Made by a program: the position numbers and the translations under genes. Shown here in pieces: positions 61,026 through 64,000 of a stretch of DNA of 64,000 nt (position 1 is its first letter; each line of letters starts with the position of its first letter). The stretch covers positions 50,540 to 114,539 of the forward strand of contig NZ_JANKBZ010000038.1 of the NCBI RefSeq assembly GCF_024623785.1, read 5' to 3'. The stretch comes from Archangium lipolyticum. Its GTDB lineage: Bacteria > Myxococcota > Myxococcia > Myxococcales > Myxococcaceae. A model generated the notes under the pieces. That model had not been told where the DNA came from. It did not search any database and saw nothing but the letters and a program-made list of their open reading frames with translations.

Positions 61026-61682
61026 ATGGGGTTACCCATGTTCGAGCCTCATGACAAGAAGACGAAGGGTGGCTCGCGAAACGGGGGCCCCAATCCACCG
61101 GACCAACGGCGCGTGGTGCAGCCGCTGTCGGTGGTGAGAGGCAACCGGCCGCAGCCCACGCCTCCGTCTCCTCCCGGACCGCCCCCCACGGGGGAGGTGG
61201 TGCCCGAGGTCGTCGAACAGCCGCAGAAGCCCGTCAGCACCGCCCCCACCAGCACGCTCCTGCACCTGTGGGCGATGCTCAACCAGCGCACCCGCTGGTC
61301 GTCGCTCGTGGTGGTGCCCTCGCACGAGAGCTGCTCGGGCATGCAGGCGGCGCAGGCCATCCTCGAGGTGGGGAGCAAGCAGGGCAGCACGCCCATCCAC
61401 TTCCTGGATGCCGAGGGCCTGGAGCTGGGCGCGGCGCAGCACGTGGTGGCGGAGATGATGGCGTACGTGGAGCAGGGGGACCGCGTGGTGGTCCTCATCG
61501 ACTCCATCGTCTCCAACCCGGTGGGGCTGGAAGTCGCGCTGGCGGCCGAGAAGGCGCTGCTGTGCGTGTCGCTCGGCACCTCGGACTACACCTCGGCGCG
61601 GCGGACGCTGGAGCTGGTCGGGAAGGAGCGCTTCCTGGGAAGCGTTACCCTGCAGCCCCCGTCTGGAGCCCCGAAGAAATGA
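61026..61682 (+). CDS. Hypothetical protein with degenerate ATPase/BY-kinase-like domain
   Basis: 218 residues from the ATG 61026 (61038 is equally good; the ATG 60927 that overlaps the wzy stop has poor codon bias after it). A Pro-rich linker (about 15-85) leads to a Rossmann-like domain: WSSLVVVPSHESCSGMQAAQ, then STPIHFLDAEGL, and VVLIDSIVSNPVGLEVALA with KALLCVSLGTSDYTSARRTL. The beta-strands, including a Walker B/switch-like VVLIDS, recall CpsD/BY-kinase or MinD-like ATPases, but no Walker A (GKT) remains. Possibly a non-catalytic partner of EpsV. Stop overlaps the next start (ATGA). Confidence 0.65.
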   Translation: MGLPMFEPHDKKTKGGSRNGGPNPPDQRRVVQPLSVVRGNRPQPTPPSPPGPPPTGEVVPEVVEQPQKPVSTAPTSTLLHLWAMLNQRTRWSSLVVVPSHESCSGMQAAQAILEVGSKQGSTPIHFLDAEGLELGAAQHVVAEMMAYVEQGDRVVVLIDSIVSNPVGLEVALAAEKALLCVSLGTSDYTSARRTLELVGKERFLGSVTLQPPSGAPKK

Positions 61683-63280
61683 GCGCAGCCCCCGGCGCCT
61701 CTGGCGCCGCTGTTCCCCCTCGGCCCGAGGCCTCGCGCCCGCGGCTGAGTGTGGTCGTTGCCACCTACAACCGGACCGAGCTCATCCAGCGGCTGCTCGC
61801 CCAGCTCGCCCGGCAGACGCTGGCCCCTTCGGACTTCGAGGTGGTGGTGGTGGACGACGGCTCGCGCGAGCCGGCCGCGCCCCACCTGGAGAAGCTGAAG
61901 CTGCCGTACACGCTGCGCGTGGAGACGCAGGCCAACGCCGGCGCGGCGGCGGCCCGTCACCGCGGCGTGCTCGCGGCCCGCGGCGACGTGGTGCTCATCA
62001 CGGATGACGACATGCAGGTGGCCGAGGACTTCCTCGCGCGGCACCTGGAGCGTCACCCCCAGGGCTCGCGCAACGTGGTCATCGGCGGCATCCGGCCGGA
62101 CCCCGCCATCTCCGACATGCCGCTCTTCGAGCGGTGGTACGCGTGGCTCAACAACCGCATCGCCGCGAGCATGAGCGGCCCCAAGCGGCGCGCGCGCGGC
62201 TGGCAGCTCTTCACCGGCAACGTCTCCTTCCGCCGCGAGGACTACGTGGCAGCCGGCGGCTTCGACAAGAGCCTGGGCCAGTCGGAGGACATCGAGCTGG
62301 GCGTGCGCCTGGAGAAGGCGGGCTGCCGCTTCGAGTTCTGCACCGCGGCGTACGTGCTGCACGGCTCGGACCACACCAGCTTCGAGAAGTGGCTGAAGCG
62401 GGCGAACCGCTACGGCGTCTTCGACACGCACCTGGCCGACAAGCACCCGGACGTGCCGCAGGTGGATCCGTGGCGGTACCTCTTCGAGATGAATCCGCTG
62501 GCCCGGCCGCTGCTCGCCGCGGCGGTGGTGGCGCCCGAGGCCACCCGCCCGGTGACGGAGGCGGTGATGGGCGCGGCGCGGCTGGCGGACAAGGTGGGGT
62601 TGCGGAGGGCGGCCTTCGCGGGCACCTCGGTGGCCTACGTGATGGAGTACCTGCGCGGGGCGCGCTCCGAGGCGGGCTCGCTGCCCCAAGCGGCCGCGCG
62701 CGCGGCCCGCTTCGCGTTCACCGGTGGCAAGCCCGGCCAGGTGCTCAAGCTGGTGAAGGCGCTCAAGGAGGACGCGCTGGAGGTGGCGCGCTCCGAGTAC
62801 GGCCAGCCCGGAGTGAAGGCCGTGGCCGCCATGGTGCTCACCTCGGACGGCTTCCGCGTGCTGGCGCTGCAGCGGCTGCGCGAGGCGGCGCGCGGGCTGG
62901 GCATTCCGCTGGGCAACCACGCGCTGCGCGTGGCGCAGACGGCGGTGCTGGGCGTGGAGATCGGCAAGGACGTGGAGCTGGGCAGCGGCGTCTACTTCGT
63001 GCACAGCCTGGGCACCGTGGTGGGCGGTGACGCGAAGGTGGGCAACCGCGTGCGCTTCTACGGCAACAACACCGTGGGCACCGCGAAGGATGACGGCTAC
63101 CCCGTCATCGAGGATGACGTGTGGGTGGGCGCGGGCGCGCGCATCCTCGGTCCCATCACCATCGGCGCACGCTCGCGCATCGGCGCCAACGCGGTGGTGC
63201 TCAAGGACGTTCCCCCGGACAGCGTGGCGGTGGGCATCCCCGCGCGCATCGTCCCGCGCAAGGATGTGGACGGCGAGTGA
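61679..63280 (+). CDS. Glycosyltransferase family 2 fused to hexapeptide (LbH) acetyltransferase
   Basis: 533 residues from ATG 61679. N-terminal GT2 domain (about 22-260): LSVVVATYNRTELIQRLLAQ, VVVVDDGSREPA, VLITDDDMQV (DXD-type), WQLFTGNVSFRREDYVAAGG and GQSEDIELGVRLEKAG. A helical linker, then a left-handed beta-helix acetyltransferase domain (about 400-525): VEIGKDVELGSGVYFVHSLG, DDVWVGAGARILGPITIGA and GARSRIGANAVVLKDVPPDS, like serine acetyltransferase/CysE. The fusion suggests one protein adds and acetylates a sugar of the repeat unit. Translation coupled upstream and downstream (TGATG). Confidence 0.86.
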   Translation: MSAAPGASGAAVPPRPEASRPRLSVVVATYNRTELIQRLLAQLARQTLAPSDFEVVVVDDGSREPAAPHLEKLKLPYTLRVETQANAGAAAARHRGVLAARGDVVLITDDDMQVAEDFLARHLERHPQGSRNVVIGGIRPDPAISDMPLFERWYAWLNNRIAASMSGPKRRARGWQLFTGNVSFRREDYVAAGGFDKSLGQSEDIELGVRLEKAGCRFEFCTAAYVLHGSDHTSFEKWLKRANRYGVFDTHLADKHPDVPQVDPWRYLFEMNPLARPLLAAAVVAPEATRPVTEAVMGAARLADKVGLRRAAFAGTSVAYVMEYLRGARSEAGSLPQAAARAARFAFTGGKPGQVLKLVKALKEDALEVARSEYGQPGVKAVAAMVLTSDGFRVLALQRLREAARGLGIPLGNHALRVAQTAVLGVEIGKDVELGSGVYFVHSLGTVVGGDAKVGNRVRFYGNNTVGTAKDDGYPVIEDDVWVGAGARILGPITIGARSRIGANAVVLKDVPPDSVAVGIPARIVPRKDVDGE

Positions 63281-64000
63281 TGCGGTGGTCCAGCAGCGGT
63301 AGCGCGTGGCGCGGAGCGAAGGCCCGGATGGTGCTGGTGGCCGGGGTGTGTGCGTGCGCGCCCGTGCTGGACTCGTGCAAGCGAGGCACTCCCGAGGCCC
63401 AGGCGGCCACGTCCACGCAGGCGGCCTCGCCCTCGGGTGTCTACGCCATTCCGGCGCTCACCGAGGTGGCCTATGCCAATGGCCTCCAGCCCGGCTGGCG
63501 GGACGAGGGCTGGGCCGAGCGCGAGCTGAAGGAGCAGGCTCCCGCGAAGCTGCGCATGGCCAACCTGGGCGGGTGGATGCTGCACAAGGCGGGCATCCAG
63601 GGCGACTTCGGTGGGCTCGCGCTGCGCTACCGCGCGCCCCAGGGCTTCGGGGAGTTCCTCGAGGTGCGGCTGGACTCCGAGGGCGAGACGCTCTTCCCCC
63701 GCGTCAGCGTGGACGGCACCCATGTGGCGCGCCGCGAGGGCGAGTGGGTGCAGCTCTTCGTCCCCTTCGAGCAGCTCAACCCGCAGAAGGTGCCCTTCAC
63801 CCGCATCGTCATCCGCGCACACAAGAAGGTGGGCGACGACTGGGTGGAGGTGGATCAGGTGGGCCTCACCGGCCCCGGCGGCATGACGCCCATGGACGGC
63901 ACCGCCCTGGTGGAGCAGACGCGGCAGGTGGAGGGGAGCGCCGCCCGGCCCGTCATCGAGCCGGTGGAGCTGGCCTATGACAACGGCCTGCAGCCGGGCT
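63280..64000 (+). CDS. Secreted EPS-locus protein, partial (C-terminus outside window)
   Basis: At least 240 codons from the ATG 63280, overlapping the previous stop by TGATG. Probable signal peptide or lipoprotein-like leader (ARMVLVAGVCACAPVLDSC). The mature part shows one full beta-sandwich-like unit starting VAYANGLQPGWRDEGWAERE and ending near the window edge with a second start LAYDNGLQPG, so the protein contains at least two tandem copies of a carbohydrate-binding-like module. In such loci a glycoside hydrolase domain may follow. The rest is beyond the right edge. Confidence 0.7.
   Translation, partial: MRWSSSGSAWRGAKARMVLVAGVCACAPVLDSCKRGTPEAQAATSTQAASPSGVYAIPALTEVAYANGLQPGWRDEGWAERELKEQAPAKLRMANLGGWMLHKAGIQGDFGGLALRYRAPQGFGEFLEVRLDSEGETLFPRVSVDGTHVARREGEWVQLFVPFEQLNPQKVPFTRIVIRAHKKVGDDWVEVDQVGLTGPGGMTPMDGTALVEQTRQVEGSAARPVIEPVELAYDNGLQPG

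Overview
The window is high-GC, densely packed chromosomal DNA from a myxobacterium (Myxococcota), most likely of the Cystobacterineae/Myxococcaceae type. The evidence is several protein families that are essentially Myxococcus-specific paralogues (double-CXXCG proteins, DUF2380/TIGR02269-type lipoproteins, DUF2381 next to a Ser/Thr kinase), many lipoproteins and sensor kinases, and the core of an exopolysaccharide (eps) locus in the order known from Myxococcus xanthus. I saw no rRNA, tRNA, CRISPR array or recognisable transposase.

Layout. (1) 1-7.3 kb: a partial spermidine-synthase-like membrane protein, NAD-type malic enzyme, a receiver/PAS/GAF hybrid histidine kinase with the relic of a second kinase tail behind it, and a DUF763 protein. 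(2) 7.4-12.4 kb: a five-gene minus-strand operon whose core is a 716-residue lipoprotein with a possible C-terminal nuclease domain and an overlapping Imm52-like gene, i.e. a candidate lipoprotein toxin/immunity operon. (3) 12.5-23.5 kb: a glycosyltransferase, a basic repeat protein, a HAMP histidine kinase, a radical SAM enzyme translationally coupled to a protein with an L7/L12-like tail, a cysteine-synthase-family enzyme, secreted/lipoproteins and a Tat-exported DUF839 protein. (4) 23.7-37.9 kb: acyl-CoA ligase, quinone oxidoreductase, MscS channel, a membrane/stress group (AI-2E family, two DUF421, DUF2254, copper-binding four-helix protein), a YefM/ParE-type toxin-antitoxin pair, and a DNA methyltransferase next to a small PD-(D/E)XK nuclease. 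(5) 37.9-43.7 kb: DUF4091 protein, GH65 phosphorylase/hydrolase and a double-HAD beta-phosphoglucomutase/trehalose-phosphate phosphatase fusion, which together look like disaccharide (probably trehalose-type) metabolism.

(6) 44-64 kb is the eps locus: epsZ (initiating sugar-phosphate transferase), then wzx flippase, epsY (outer-membrane export lipoprotein), epsX (outer-membrane barrel), a 57-residue membrane protein, epsW (receiver), epsV (chain-length copolymerase), epsU (glycosyltransferase), a Wzy-type polymerase, a protein with a degenerate ATPase-like domain, a GT2-acetyltransferase fusion and a partial secreted protein. Together they encode lipid-linked repeat unit initiation, flipping, polymerisation and export.

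The most striking feature is a block of about 6.9 kb (45606-52549) lying between epsZ and wzx, genes that are adjacent in M. xanthus as I remember that locus. It holds two near-duplicate lipoprotein-nuclease/double-CXXCG pairs, a third orphan double-CXXCG gene and a Ser/Thr kinase-DUF2381 pair. It looks like a kin-discrimination (SitA/SitI-like) island that has entered or expanded inside the EPS operon.
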